Source of the DNA: Canna indica
Lineage: Eukaryota > Streptophyta > Magnoliopsida > Zingiberales > Cannaceae
Assembly: GCA_034359265.1 (NCBI GenBank)
Contig: CP136891.1
Location: 8,136,501-8,200,500, forward strand
Direction of reading: 5' to 3'
DNA: 64,000 nucleotides
Part shown: positions 34,084 through 47,400 of the stretch, in pieces
Position numbering within the stretch: the stretch's first letter is position 1
How the letters are laid out: every line of letters begins with the position of its first letter
The notes under the pieces: generated by a model
Told to the model about the DNA's origin: nothing
The model's database searches: none
The model's input: only the letters and a program-made list of their open reading frames with translations
Translations under genes and position numbers: made by a program

Positions 34084-35426
34084 ATATAAAATATAAAGAT
34101 GTTGCAATCATTATTATAACATGTAATAACGTTTTTAAAAACACAGCGGCTTTAATACAACAACAAAAAAAATGTTATATAAGCAACCAAACTTTTGTGT
34201 TGAGAACCTAATTTACAATTGAGAACGATTCAAGTGTAGAAATGAAGAGAGACGACAGTATAGAAGCCCAGCAAGCACTGTTGCTTCAGCTCATAATTAT
34301 CACAATCACAGATTCTCTCCAGCTATCGTTAGTAGTTTGATAACGTACATTGATGATTCTCGTACTCATTTGGTATATGGTAGCACCTTTCTCAAAGATA
34401 ATAACTTGACTTGTTTTCATCTGAAAATGCAGAAAGAATGTTCATAGTAGCTCAAAAAAATAAACCTTCTCTGACACAAAAATCGACAACAATCCAAGCC
34501 AGTTTTGTGAACAAGAAGAACCCTAGGGTTCCATGTAGGAGGAATGATCGTCAGCCTACACACAGGTGAAAAAAAAAAGGTCGAATTAGATTCTTGAACT
34601 CTAAACTAAAATCTGAGTTAAGAGAAGAAATGTTCTCATAATCATACAATAGGTCTGAACAACAGAAATAGTTGGATGAAATATAGTTAAATATCTAAAT
34701 CCCATTTGGTTATATAAGTTCTAATAGAATATTCTTCCTGGTAGACAAAATCATGTCAATATATTAACAACAGGACCGAAATGCATACTAAATAAGTATG
34801 CATCATGAAATTCAGAATAGTTATTTGTACACTCCATAAATCTAAAAAAAAATAACTGATGCAATCTTATTTGGAGTTGTTTGTATCACCTCAAAAAAAA
34901 AATCTCTCATTGTCCTTAATTTAAAGTATTATTTCTTGTTCAAGAATTTTAAAACCTCCTTTTATTTTCTTTAGCTAAGTTCATGTGTCCATCTTCACAT
35001 TCTAAACTCCATGACAATAAGTTTTCTTCTTTAGATTCTAACCTATAAAATATAGCTGGCCAATAAGGATTAATTTTAAACTTGTGAGCTACAGAACAAA
35101 GTTAGAATTAAATTACGTCTAACATCAACCATATGATTTGTAAGTTCAGAGAACAGTTCAAGTTATAGTTCAAATACATGGAAAACTCAAGACATCTGCT
35201 TATCAGAAATGCCAAGCAATGCTGACGCATGGTATTTTGCACAATTGGAAAATATGCTTGGAATGCAAACAGGCCAGCAAGAAAAGTGGGAACAGGACAT
35301 CAAAGATTATAAAGAAGTTTTGAATGTAGAGACTACTTCCAACAAAAATATACCATTTTCCAAATTTACCTCAATCTTGCCAAATCAGTTCTCAGAACTA
35401 GCTCAATCAAACTATATTCACGGTCC
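34084..35426. other. Spacer between foldback element and DUF604 gene
   Basis: AT-rich, without convincing coding sequence. The 73-codon frame at 35209-35430 has no family resemblance and ends inside the DUF604 last exon. Confidence 0.45.
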
Positions 35427-37728
35427 CTAGCGATGCATTGCAATTAGCTCACCATCTTTACATTTTCTGATATCTATCTCCATAACTGTTTCAGAAGATG
35501 TTTGCAAAACCTCACAACACTCCCGTCGTATTGCCTGTAACATGGAAAGATAAGTTATCATGAAAAGTCATCATCACTATAACAATAAAACTTTTGGGAC
35601 TTATGACTAGAGGAATGGTCAACAAAAGTACCTCCCCAGGCTGATGATAGAGTCGTTGTGAGAACACTATGATCTGCTTAAGATCTTTCATTGTACTCTT
35701 TCTTTTTTGACAATTTCCAAGAGCATCCCTGGTGTAATTGCTCTGTGCTCTATTCTTGTGCAAAACAACACTTTTCAAATAATAAACATTTGGTCTTTTA
35801 CATGGATCTTTGTCGGGCTCCTTGGTATTAAACATATATGAACCTAAAGAAGCATCACGACCTCTCTTCCATGATGTAAATGTTTTTGGCACAGAAAGCA
35901 GATCTGTAAGAAGCTGATTGCCTTCAAAAACCTGGACCGCATAACCCCATGAAATAGAAATCGTTAGCAATTTCAAGCTATCATAACAAACAGCTTGCTG
36001 CAAAATCCTCCCTGGATCAATGTCCACAGCTTTAGATAGATGCTCCAAGGCTGCCATACGGGTCATGCCAGGAAATAGTGGTTCCACACGATCTATGTGA
36101 TGAAGTGATATCAGAGGAGTCAATGGATGTGCAGACAGAATTCCAAAAATATCTCCATGTACGTCTACCTGGTGAACGGAAACACAATGGACAATATTCA
36201 AAACATGGAGATTCAATAAATGTATGTCAATCTAACTGTTAGGTAAAATTGCCATTATTAACGGAAGAAACACTCTGTTTAAGAACCCCAGCTCATTCTA
36301 GATAACATTTGCATTTCTCATTTTGGATATGAAAATAGTTTTTGATTTATAGATATCTTTGATTATATTAGGACCAAAAAATAAAAGCCTTCCTGCCCAT
36401 ATCAGTCCATCTATCTGCATAGTTTAAAGATCTTTTTTATTATTGTTCTCCTCTTTTCACCATTTAGGCATCAGACATTATTTTTCAGATGAACATATTT
36501 CCAGAGCTAACTAAAAGTAAACGGTCATAAGTCATATGCAAGTTTATTTCCCCAGTCGAAGAAGGAAAAAAAAATAGAGCTTTTTCTTCCATGACTAGTT
36601 TCTTAAAATTAGCCACGAACCTTGAATGAGGAAATTTGAATATCGCAGAAGATAAAAGAACAGTGACGGCTAGCTGAATCACAATCATACTTTCTGTACT
36701 GACTACTGAATAAACAAGGCTGCTTATAAATATATCGCATGACAAAGATCTATTTTTAATATTTATTTAAATCTTCAGCACTCTAGAACAAAATGGATGT
36801 AGCATCAACAAGACAACAACCCCCAAATACGCACAACCAAAAGAACCATCTTTTAGATCACAAGATGTGGCAGAAGTTAGAAAAATGGGATTTGTACCTG
36901 ATGGAACCCTGGCTCATGCGTCAACCCTACTCCGAGCTCAGCCAAGCAGGAAAAGACCCTATCATCGCTCCCATACAAATGGGCATACCTCACAAGGCAC
37001 GAATCCAAAGCACTAGCCAAAACCTTAGCTAACGGAAAGCTAATCGCGAAGCCCCCTCCTCCAAATGCCATCGAGAAGGAGTGCTTCGCGTTCTGCTCCA
37101 CGCTCTCCGACCGTCCACCGACGTAGTACCACCGCTTCCAATCGTACTTCGTCAGGGTTCCAGCGAGATTATCCGGGAAGAAGACCGTGTCATCATCGCC
37201 GAGCACGACCCACCTGATATCGGCGTCGTCGGAGGAACCATTGCCGACGACACCATCGACGAGTTCCTTGACGATTCGGGCGACGCGGACGGCAGAGCGG
37301 AGGCCGCGCTCGAAGGCGTAGGGGAACCGGGAGGTATCGGCGGAGACTCGGGTGGGCGGGAGGCGAGGATCGTCTCCGTCACTCGCGATGGGGGAATCGA
37401 GGAAGACGGTACCGTGCAGGAGGCCGGGGCGCCACCAGAGGCGGAGGTAGGGCTTGCGACGGGGCCAGGACCTGGCAGAGGATGCGATCCCGAAGAGGAG
37501 GTGGGAGGGGGAGGTGGGGGCGTGGGCGGACACCGCCGTGGGCGCGGCGCCGGTGTGGGGGCGGAAGAGAGGGTTGGGGGATAAGAGGAGGAAGAAGAGA
37601 AGGAAGGCGGCGGAGAGGATAAGGGCGCGGAGGAGGGGGGGAGAGGAGATGGTTCGGAGGAGGTTCGTGAGCGAGGGCCACGGCATCAGTTGGCGTCGGG
37701 AGTGGCGTAGGGGGCGGTGAGAGATCAT
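35427..37728 (-). CDS. DUF604/fringe-like glycosyltransferase, type II membrane protein
   Basis: Probable Golgi glycosyltransferase; the sugar donor and acceptor are unknown. Exons 37728-36898, 36168-35632 and 35534-35427 give 491 residues, usual for the plant DUF604 family. A signal anchor lies at about 32-50 (LLRALILSAAFLLFFLLL) with basic residues before it, giving type II topology. The catalytic region has WVVLGDDDTVFF at about 172-183, whose acidic DxD-like motif binds metal and nucleotide sugar. It is followed by WYYVGGRSES, FGGGGFAISFPLA and YGSDDRVFSC. Exon 2 (GILSAHPLTPLISLHH, MTRMAALEHL, then AVQVFEGN) and exon 3 (IDIRKCKDGELI) fit the family. Exon 1 is much more GC-rich than the rest. 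A second methionine at residue 15 is an alternative start. Confidence 0.92.
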
Positions 37729-37773
37729 GAAGACTGATAATAATATATTGCAATGAATGACGATGACAAACTT

Positions 37774-37782
37774 CTATTTATA
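37774..37782 (-). promoter_or_regulatory. TATA box of the DUF604 gene
   Basis: TATAAATAG on the minus strand, 46-54 bases upstream of the first ATG. A start about 30 bases downstream would leave only a very short leader, which slightly favours the second ATG (codon 15). Confidence 0.55.
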
Positions 37783-38739
37783 ATTTATTTTTATTTTTTA
37801 TTTAAGTTTTATTGAAATTCGATCAAATTATTATGTTGAAAATGTAACTTAATATTATTTTTTTGATTTTGTTTTTAGTGGAAGTTCAATATTTTTACGC
37901 TTATTAATTATTAAAATTGATGTAAGTAACTTTTTTTTAACAGTTATAATTACTTTTAACATTTATATTAAAATTGATGTGAGTGACTTTTTAACATTTG
38001 TTGAGAATATTGTGAAGTGTGATTAGAAGGTGCAACTTGCATGCATTTTACAGTTAGGTCATGTTGCACTCATGAAAATAATTACTTATAATCTTAATTC
38101 ATTATCTCAGAACTTCAATACATTTTTTACAAATCTAGCTTCCCAATTTAGCCTTCCAAAGAATTTGGTTAGAGAAATGCTAATTAATTCAAGCCCAAAT
38201 ATGTTTAATGAATATTGTTTAATAATTAATGTACCAAATTTAAATTAGCTCTTCATATAAGCGAGAACCATTTTTTTAAAACATGAACAACTTGATTCAA
38301 TTCATGCTAATTTGTCCTGCAAGCCTGCCATAAATAAATGGAGGGACAAAGATGTCGAATTGATGAGGTTTTGGAATTTTCCTATAATTTATAATTAATT
38401 TGAATCTGAAAGTTTATGATATAATTAATGTAAATAAAAATGGAGATAAATTTATTAGTTTCCTACAATTTGAGATATATTTATTAATTATCCCGTGAAA
38501 ATATATATCTATAATATATACACATTAGAAAGAACATTCCAGTAAAATAAGAAAGAAGCAATTGCATTTATCCATCAAGCAGAATAATTAGCCATGTTAA
38601 TTAGGTCTGTTGCATTTTGTTGACGAAGTGGAAGACAACCAAAATAACACGAAAATGCAAGTAATTTCGTTGTTCCCGTTCTCAGTCTTTATCGTGCAAG
38701 CCACCGAACAAAAACTCAACAATGTGGCAGTAACTTGAA
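37783..38739. other. Spacer between DUF604 and SNX1 genes
   Basis: AT-rich, holding the DUF604 upstream region and the SNX1 3' flank. No gene seen. Confidence 0.45.
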
Positions 38740-41700
38740 CTAGTCATGTTGTGAGTTAAGAGAACAAGCTTCAATCTTAGGTAGGACGCTGCGCCATGCA
38801 TCCGCTATGTCATTAGCAAGTTTTGCTTGCCCCTTGGCAAATTGATGGAAGGCAAGTCCCATGTCTGCAGTCTTCTGATCCTGAAACCGGACTATCTCTT
38901 CATTCATCAACCTAACGATTGTCTCAAATTTCCTGGTTGCCTGTTCACTCTCTGCTTTCAGCTGCATTTTAACACAAAAAACGAGTCAACAGATGAACAG
39001 TTTTGTGTGGGAGAAGCCACATGTTAATCTCTGCGAGCATGAACATGAATATGGAGTTACCTCTCTGTATTCAATTTCTGCCTCCCTAGCTTTGTCAGAG
39101 CGCATAATGTTCAATTTCTCTCTGCATAATACCATAGCCATAAGTTTCTATTTTTCATATTTGAACAAAAAAATCTATATTTGACCAATGAGAAGACCCC
39201 AGCAAAACTATTGGATCTCCAAACATGTTTCACCAAAACAGAGAGGCCTATTAGCCAAATGTTACAGGTGCTTCTTTTGAGGGTTCGGTCTCAAATGCTA
39301 ACTATGACTCTAGTGCTTTCAAGAAAATAGCACCTCCTGCTTTTACTTCACTTGAAAAGAATTAGAGAGCAGAAATAAATAAACGTACAAGTTGATCTCC
39401 TTTAGCTTTGTTGTTTCTGCCAGTTCGCAATGCTGCCTAAAAGCATTGGCTCTATCAGCAAACGTGACCTGCTTACAAAAACGAGCTGGTGATTCTCCAT
39501 TTCGTTTCTTACACATATCTTAAGCTAAAAATATTTTCATGGTTTCAATTTATACATAAAATAGTATGATGCTATGATTTCTGCCTAAGAATATTGGTGT
39601 TGAAAATTGTGAAACAAATATTGATCAACATTGCGTTCTCAGAGTTGAAATTCCCAACAAGTGTTATTTATTTTGCTAGTGTAAACGAACAGAAAACGTT
39701 TTTTTTTTTTGCACAAGAATTGACAAACTGACCTTAATGGACTGTACAGCTCGTACGTAATCCTTTATTGGTTCTTCAAAATTCATTAAAAGGTTGTGAG
39801 CCTGAAGGGAAAAATGTTTGTATCATGCCATAACACCGATAACAGAAAAAGGAAATATATTATGTGAAAAGAAAAGAAGAAGAAGAACTTAAAGGTCAGT
39901 TCAGCCATGCACCTCCTTCTGTAATTTTATCGACAACAATTCTGACTTTGAACCAAGCTCTGAGAAAACTTTCCCAAGGGTATCTCCTTCACAAACACCT
40001 AGGAGCTTTATTGCCTTACCAAAGTCAGCCAATGACTGACTTAACTCTGAGAGGAAAAATTTTAGACAAAGCACAATAGATCAGCAAAACTTTAGTAATT
40101 GTCATGTCACTGTAAATGCACCGTGGAAGATTTCACCTCTATGCCTCTTTACAAGACGAAAGGCTTGTTTCTGTGTCTCTGCTAGGTGTTCTTCAAGGCC
40201 AAAGATATAGTGCTTTAGCTTTTCATACTCGGGATCAGTCTCTTCAACAGGTTTTTCCTTTCCAAGGACAACATCACTTACCTTTGACTGAACATCCTGT
40301 AACACTAGATTTTATTAGTTGTTTGTTTATCATAGTCAAATAGAACAAAAGATATCAACTTTTTACAAAAGAAAGACAAGGTGACAGATATCCTGAAACA
40401 CCAAGTACCATGAAAAAAACAAAGTAAAGTGCATTGGTTATTTATTAACAAAAAGTGAACCACAAGCAACATTTAGAAATTAGAATAACAAGATATCACA
40501 GTTTATCTTCATTAGAAAAGAATCAAATAAGGCGACAGACACCATAATGCTAAGGGTTATGTAAGTTCCACATTCAAATCTTTTGTTTTTCTAGATAGAA
40601 AGAAAAAGATGATACCTTAAAAATTTGAATCAAATCAGATGGCTTCTTGAAAATACCAGTCTCTAGTGACCTTGCTCTATCCATTGTCTGCACACACAGT
40701 GCGTACATACTGTCAATTGGTATCTTTTGAAACTAAATACAGTTCAAAAATTATAGCATTTCCACTGGAAGATGAAGAGAATAAAGTTATTTTAATTTAA
40801 AAGAAAATGCAAAATGGCTATATATTATTTGCTCCTTGGAAGATGAAAAAGTAGAGGAGCAACATTTTTCCACAAATATGACTCTCTGAAAATTTCTCGT
40901 GAAGAGTTGTTTTGGTAAAGTTGGTCATATGACTCATATTACCCAATTCAAAATGCTGGGGAGTTAATAGAGATAAGGGTAAAATTACAAATGAAAAACA
41001 GGATACTTGGATTAACACTGAAATATGCAGTTTGTGCCTCAGCCATTAACAAATTTTTCATTTTTGGGGGGAAGTCATATGGTAATAGCATCCATAAATT
41101 GATAACTTAAACCTAGGGTGTAACAGGCATTGGAAAAAATTTAGTAGCTCTCTTCCATGCCAAACATTGTCTTACTGCTCACCGGGAAAAAAAAAGGCCA
41201 TCTAGAATATGTCTACAGTATGTCAACTCCAGTTATACAGTTGGCAACTAACAGAAGAAACCAAGACCACAACATGATGACTATTATGATAAGTTAGTGG
41301 ATTGGCATCTATAAGAAAATGAATAAGAAGATGCAAAAAGATGGAAAGTGAATTGGCAGGCTCGCAGCAAAATGATCTGATTTTTGTTGGATGTAATAGA
41401 ATATACATGACAATGACTATATCCATGGAGAAGAACATGCATTTTTCATTTTAGATCATTGTGAAAATTCATGAGAACATAATTTATACCTCTTCATCTT
41501 CTTGCAGAAAGATTCTCAAATCCTCACTTCGCTTCAGTTCAGGGTGTGAAGCTATTCGGTTTATGAATATATCGAGTGCCTGACGTCTCATCTCAATAAA
41601 CTCAACACTGAAGCGAAATTTCTCTGGGTATAATGTGGATCAGACAACTAACATATTAGCAACCAAACAATTCTTGCGACATTGGTATGTGGATTAAGGT

Positions 41701-43583
41701 TGCAGTTCCACTTAAAAAACAGCATGATGAACATGTAAGAAGGCTTCTTGTTAGTTAAAGTTGCAATGTTATGTACAAGAAGATAATACAATGAATATGT
41801 TCATCTTAATTGCAAATGCTACCTGATGCAATAAAATGCCAATTTTTCCTTTCATGTGACTTACAACATAGAAGCTACAAATTAAGAAATAGTACTTTCT
41901 AATACCTACAGCACTTTTCTCCGGAAGAGGAGGAATGAATATTCCTTTGTATTTTTCAGCAAGCCTATCGTGCAGCCATACAAAATCACTGTACCGACGA
42001 ATGACAATTTTCTCGGGACCTTGGAATTCAGGTAGATTTGTCTGCAAAAAGACAGTCATATTATCAGTAAAATTTTCCAAACACAGAATTACTTTTGGAA
42101 GAATTCCCGAAAGCAAAACATCATATCAAAAATGCCCAAAGTCAGAACTGCTTTGATAATATTCCCAAACTGCTCTTAAAGAGCTCAAATTTTTATTCAA
42201 ATTTAAAATATTTGAAAGATTTTTTATATATACTTAGGGTGTTATTTTAGATTAAAGTTATGAAATATCAGTTACTCTAATTTTATATTTAAAGACTTTT
42301 ACCAAAACCTCTTTAAAAATTAAAACTATTAGTTATTTCTTTCCGAAAAAGAAGCTATTTGAAGTATTTAGGATCTTAAATCACGAGTGGTGATTATTTG
42401 AATGATCTCAAAGAAAATGACCGACAATATTATATTTTTTAAGAAAATAATGTCTTATTCAATCTCAGCTATCAATCTCCTTGATCAATAAGATATTATA
42501 AACTAAGATCACAATAATATGAGTTTGAAACTAGTTATAATTATATCTGACTTGGACTAAATTCTTTTATTAACTGAAATATGAAAAATACTATATATTA
42601 CAACATTAGTTACAAATAAAAGGAGTTCAACCATTAAATCTCTGTGAGTTTTATTTGTGAAACTTTATAGAATGATCAATTTTTGCATTATTTGCTAATT
42701 TAAGAGGTTAGTCATAATTGTTTACAACATATTGAAAGGTTTAACGTGAGATAAGGATAATAACTTTTGGATAATTTACAAAATCACACTCAAAATTATT
42801 CTACTTTTATTATGAATTAAGACTATAAACTCATTTTTTTTCTAATTTTGACTCTTGAAGACTTTAGATCAAAAGACTTTGAAGATATAAAATAAGTTAT
42901 AAATAACACTCATTAATATAAATATAATACATTAAATATACAAAACTTATGTCCGATATTTTCAATTTAAATTACAACTTAGCAGATTGGGAATGTTATT
43001 AAAGCAGTTCTGGTTTTGGAAATTTTTAATGTGATGTTCTGGAATTTCTGCTTTTGGGACATTGCTCCAGAAAAATATCTTGCTCTGTAACCAAAAAGCA
43101 AATATAAGGTTTGTCCAAGAACATTCTGTCGTCTTCAATTCCTAGTTCACTAAACTCGTGGTTAGAAGGACAATTTGAGCTAAAAATTGTGACTTCAAAT
43201 TCAAACGTCGAACAAAAATGACCAAATAAAATAACAAGTTCTGCGTACTAGCAACCCAATCAAAGATCAATGCTCTAGCTACTTAAAAGAGGGGAGTTGG
43301 TAACGAGGGAGATTTAACCTTGGTGATGACTCGATAGGAGATGTAGGCCTGCACGCCATTGCCCAGCTTGACGGGATCGGTGACAGAGATCGAGAGAAAG
43401 GGAGTCGCGGACGGAGATCTAGGGCTTTGCGACGAAGATCTCGGCGGACTCCTCTCCTGCCACAGAGAAATTCAAAACAAAAAACCTAATTCCGGTATCC
43501 ATTATACAGCTTCAAAATCCCAAGATCCGAGATGGAAATGATAAATTAGTCGAAATTATGATAGGAATTACCGGAGAAATCAT
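38740..43583 (-). CDS. SNX1: Sorting nexin 1 (PX-BAR, retromer)
   Basis: Peripheral endosomal protein of the retromer pathway that recycles vacuolar sorting receptors and, in Arabidopsis, PIN auxin carriers. Eleven exons on the minus strand: 43583-43572, 43456-43319, 42041-41906, 41623-41490, 40687-40616, 40296-40137, 40046-39913, 39801-39733, 39468-39389, 39121-39061, 38961-38740, giving 405 residues (Arabidopsis about 402). The first coding exon contributes only MISP. The PX domain (about 25-140) shows [17 protein letters not shown] and [12 protein letters not shown], which bind phosphoinositide. The BAR coiled coil (about 175-400) includes [53 protein letters not shown]. Frame is kept across all junctions. 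The mini-exon start is the least certain part. Confidence 0.94.
42085..43070. repeat. Inverted-repeat element in SNX1 intron 2
   Basis: CAGAACTGCTTTGATAATAT at 42142-42161 and onward matches, at 28 of 32 positions, the reverse complement of 42981-43012. Weaker inverted similarity extends outward for about 50-60 bases on each side. The interior is AT-rich and non-coding. This looks like an old MITE or foldback insertion that lengthened the intron to about 1.3 kb. Outer limits are approximate. Confidence 0.55.
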
Positions 43584-44204
43584 GATTTCGTCGTACACGA
43601 AAGCGAAGAAGAGCACCTTCGAGAGAGCTGAACGCAGTGCTCGACCACGACACCCAGTCGCGAAACAAAGGACCAAGTTCATATGTCCACATAGGCCGGC
43701 CCAAGATGACGGACCGGGTTAATACTTGATCAAGCCCATCAAGAGGACGGACCGGGTTACTACTATTTGTATTTAAGCAATTTATTTTAAATTTTAAATT
43801 TTACTCTTTTATATTGAAGATAAGTATTGGCATTATGATGAATTGTTCGTGTGATCAATGCTTTTGAACTCGAACTCAACCAAATGGTTCCGGGCAAACT
43901 AATATTGGATTAAAAAAGAAAATGGCCAAAAGTCGATGGAAAACCAATTGGTTCAATTTATCAATTGAATTAATCAAATGGATTCAAAATACTAACAAAA
44001 TTATTGGCCGTTAGCGACAGCAGACTGCAACGGCAACAACAATTATCATGGTGGCATCAAGGAGGTACCTACGATGTTACAATAATCATCGTGGATGTGA
44101 AAAATACTCTGTTGAAGTTGATCAACTCTAGCACATGATCTAGCGAGTAGCACAGTTGGTGATATCATCTTGCATGTTGTTTAGAGTTCAAATTATAGTA
44201 CAAT
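43584..44204. other. SNX1 upstream region up to the Copia insertion
   Basis: Holds the SNX1 promoter and leader. No other gene seen. Confidence 0.45.
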
Positions 44205-44408
44205 TATTAGAGGTTAAACAATTGTTTATCTCATTGAAATTCTCATCATGAAAAAGATTACAGTTAAAAAATAAAGATTACAATCTCATCCTTATATATA
44301 CTTTTTAGCTATAGTTGAATTAGTTAAAACTAATTCAACTTACTGAACGTCTTAACTAAACAAGCTGAGTTGTCACTCAAGCTGAGCTGTAACTGAGTGA
44401 CTGTAATA
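44205..44408 (-). repeat. Copia 3' LTR
   Basis: Read on the minus strand it begins TATTACAGTCACTCAG and ends CCTCTAATA. It differs from the 5' LTR by two substitutions. Confidence 0.88.
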
Positions 44409-44416
44409 TCCTCCCC

Positions 44417-47400
44417 TCAAGTTGGAGCTGCGTGAATATTGAGTAGACCCAACTTGTCGATAAGAGAAGTAAAAGATGGTGAATATAAAGCTTTGGTGAA
44501 GATGTCCGCTAATTGATTGGAAGATCTGACATGAAACAATTTGAGAAATCCATCTTGAACCTTATTCCTGACAAAGTGGCAATCTACTTCAATATGTTTT
44601 GTGCGTTCATGAAACACCGGGTTTTGAGCTATATGCAATGCAGCTTCGTTATCACAATATAGAGAAGTATGTTTGATGGGAACTAAGAATGAGGATAGAA
44701 GACCAGCAATCCAAATTAATTCGCAAGTTGTTACAGCCATAGCCCTGTATTCGGCTTCTGCAGAAGATCGGCTAACAGTATTTTGCTTCTTGGATTTCCA
44801 GGAGATTAATGAATTACCTAAGAAGGCGCAATAACCAGTGACAGATTTTCTTGTATCAGGACATGAACTGTAGTCGGAATCCACAAAAGCTGACAAAGTC
44901 AGCTTACTGTTTGAAGGAAGAAAAATCCCTAAACCAGGGGATTGTTTCAAATAGCTCAACAAGTGGTAAGCAGCCTTTAGGTGAGTTTCTCTTGGATTGG
45001 AAACATACTGACTGAGGGAATGTACAGTGTACATTATATCAGGTCGAGTATGAGTGAGGTAAAGAAGTCGACCAACTAATCTTCTGTAAAGAGTTGGATC
45101 TTCTAATGTTCTTCCAGTATGAGCACTTAGCTTGGATGAAGGAACCATAGGTAAAGAAGTAGGTTTAGTACCCAAAAATCCTGTATCTTCAAGTAATTGC
45201 AAAGTATATTTCCTTTGAGTCATTGTAATTCCTGATGGATTTCGAGCAATCTCAAATCCTAAAAAATACTTCAGAGTTCCTAAGTCTTTAAGCTTGAAAC
45301 ATTTGCTTAGGTAACTTTTGATATCATTCAAGATATCCAAATTCTTTCCAGCTAAGACAATATCATCAACATATACTAGAAGAGCTACAAAATCAGATCC
45401 AGATCCTCTTGTAAACAATGAATACTCAAAAGGTGAAGCTTGAAAACCTTTTCTTAGAATCATAGTAGAGAAGGTATTGTACCATTCTCGGCTGGCCTGT
45501 TTAAGTCCATATATGGACTTGTGAAGTTTACATACCATTCCTTTATGTTTTGATCCATAACCAGGAGGGAGTTTCATATAGATTTCCTCATTCAATCTTC
45601 CATTAAGAAAGGCATTATTTATATCTAATTGCTGCAAATGCCAACCGTGAATTGAAGCTAGAGCTAATAATACTCTAAACGATACCATTTTAGCTGTAGG
45701 AGAGAATTTTTCATTGTAATCTACTCCTTCTTGCTGAGTAAACCCTTTAGCCACTAAACGAGCTTTATGTCTATCAAGAATTCCTTCAACAGTATATTTG
45801 TTTCTGTAAACCCATTTTGAATCAATAGGTTTCTTTCCTTCTGGTAAAGGAACAATAGACCATGTTCCAAGAGATTCTAGAGCTCTAATCTCTTCATCCA
45901 TTGCCTTTTGCCAATGAGTATATTTGCAAGCTTGGTGAAAATAGGTTGGCTCATAATTGACAGAAATATTGGCAATGAAATTTTTATATGGTGCAGAAAG
46001 TTTCTTTGTGGATAAGTAATTTTGAATTGAGTGTTTGCACTTGGTAGTTTTTGCAAGATTGCAATAATAATCCTGAAGATATGAAGGCCTGGTTGAAGTT
46101 CTAGTAGATTTCCTTATTGGTATATGAGAAGAAATATGTTGTTCAGGAATTGAATATTGTGGTGAAGAAGAAGCCTGACTGAGATGAGTAATTTCATTAT
46201 CAGGAATCATCTGTAATGAATTTTCGGATGAAGTTCTTAAGTGATAAACTTCATCATCAACTGCTGGTTGAGGAAGAACAATAGTTGGAAAAGGGTCCAC
46301 TAAGTCAGCTGTTGGAGTGACAGTATGAAAAGGAAATAAGTTTTCATGAAAGACAACATCTCTAGAGATAAAAATAGCTCTAGTGTTCAAGTTATATAAC
46401 TTGTATCCTTTGATTCCTGGAGGATATCCAAGAAATATGGCAGGTATAGCTCTTTCTGTAAACTTGTCTCTTTGAGACTTGAGGGTAGAAGCAAAGCAAA
46501 GACATCCAAATGTCTTGAGATTACTATAATCCGGTTTTACTCCAAGTAACAACTCATAAGGAGATTTGTTTTTGAGAAGAAGTGATGGTAACCGGTTTAT
46601 CAAATATGTTGCTGTTAAAATACATTCTCCCCAGAATCTTATAGGTATCCGGGATTGAAAATAAAGAGCTCTAGCTACATTTAACAAATGTTGGTGCTTT
46701 CTTTCTACTATAGAATTCTGTTCTGGATTCTCAACACAAGAAAATTGATGTGTGATTCCTAACTTGGTGAATAATTCTGTGAACTTTAATTCTTTTGCAT
46801 TATCAGACCTGAAACTCTTAATGTCTTTGCAATATTGTCGTTTCACCAAATTGATAAAAACAGGAATAATAGAACTCACATCTGATTTGTGTTGTAAAAG
46901 ATAAGTCCATACTGTCCGAGTGCAGTCATCAACCAATGTCAAAAAATAATACTGATTATTGTAAGTAGCATGCTTGTAAGGACCCCATATATCGCAATGA
47001 ACAAGATCAAAAGGTTGAGCAGACAATTTATTTTGATTGGGAAAAGACAATTTCTTTTGTTTTGCAAGAGGGCAAATTGTACAAGGAATGTCTTTATTGA
47101 TACTTCCAAAAGAAATAACATCTTTCAATACTTTCATAACAGAGTAACTTGGATGACCAAGTTTATTGTGCCAGTTTGCTAATGAAGAGAAAGCAACATT
47201 GTTACAATTGGAAAGAGAACTGATATTTTCAGAAGGCTCTTTTATCTGTAAAAGATATAATCCTTTGTGAAGACTACCCTTCCCAATCACTTGATAAAGG
47301 TCCTGAATCACATAATGTGTCTTGGTGATTAACACTGTTAAGTCGGAATCAGAAACTAGACTGCTAGCTGAGAGAAGATTAAAATGAAACTGTGGAACAT

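Noticed and set aside
37081..37584. 167-codon plus-strand frame, Gly/Glu-rich
   Set aside because: Antisense of GC-rich exon 1 of the DUF604 gene.
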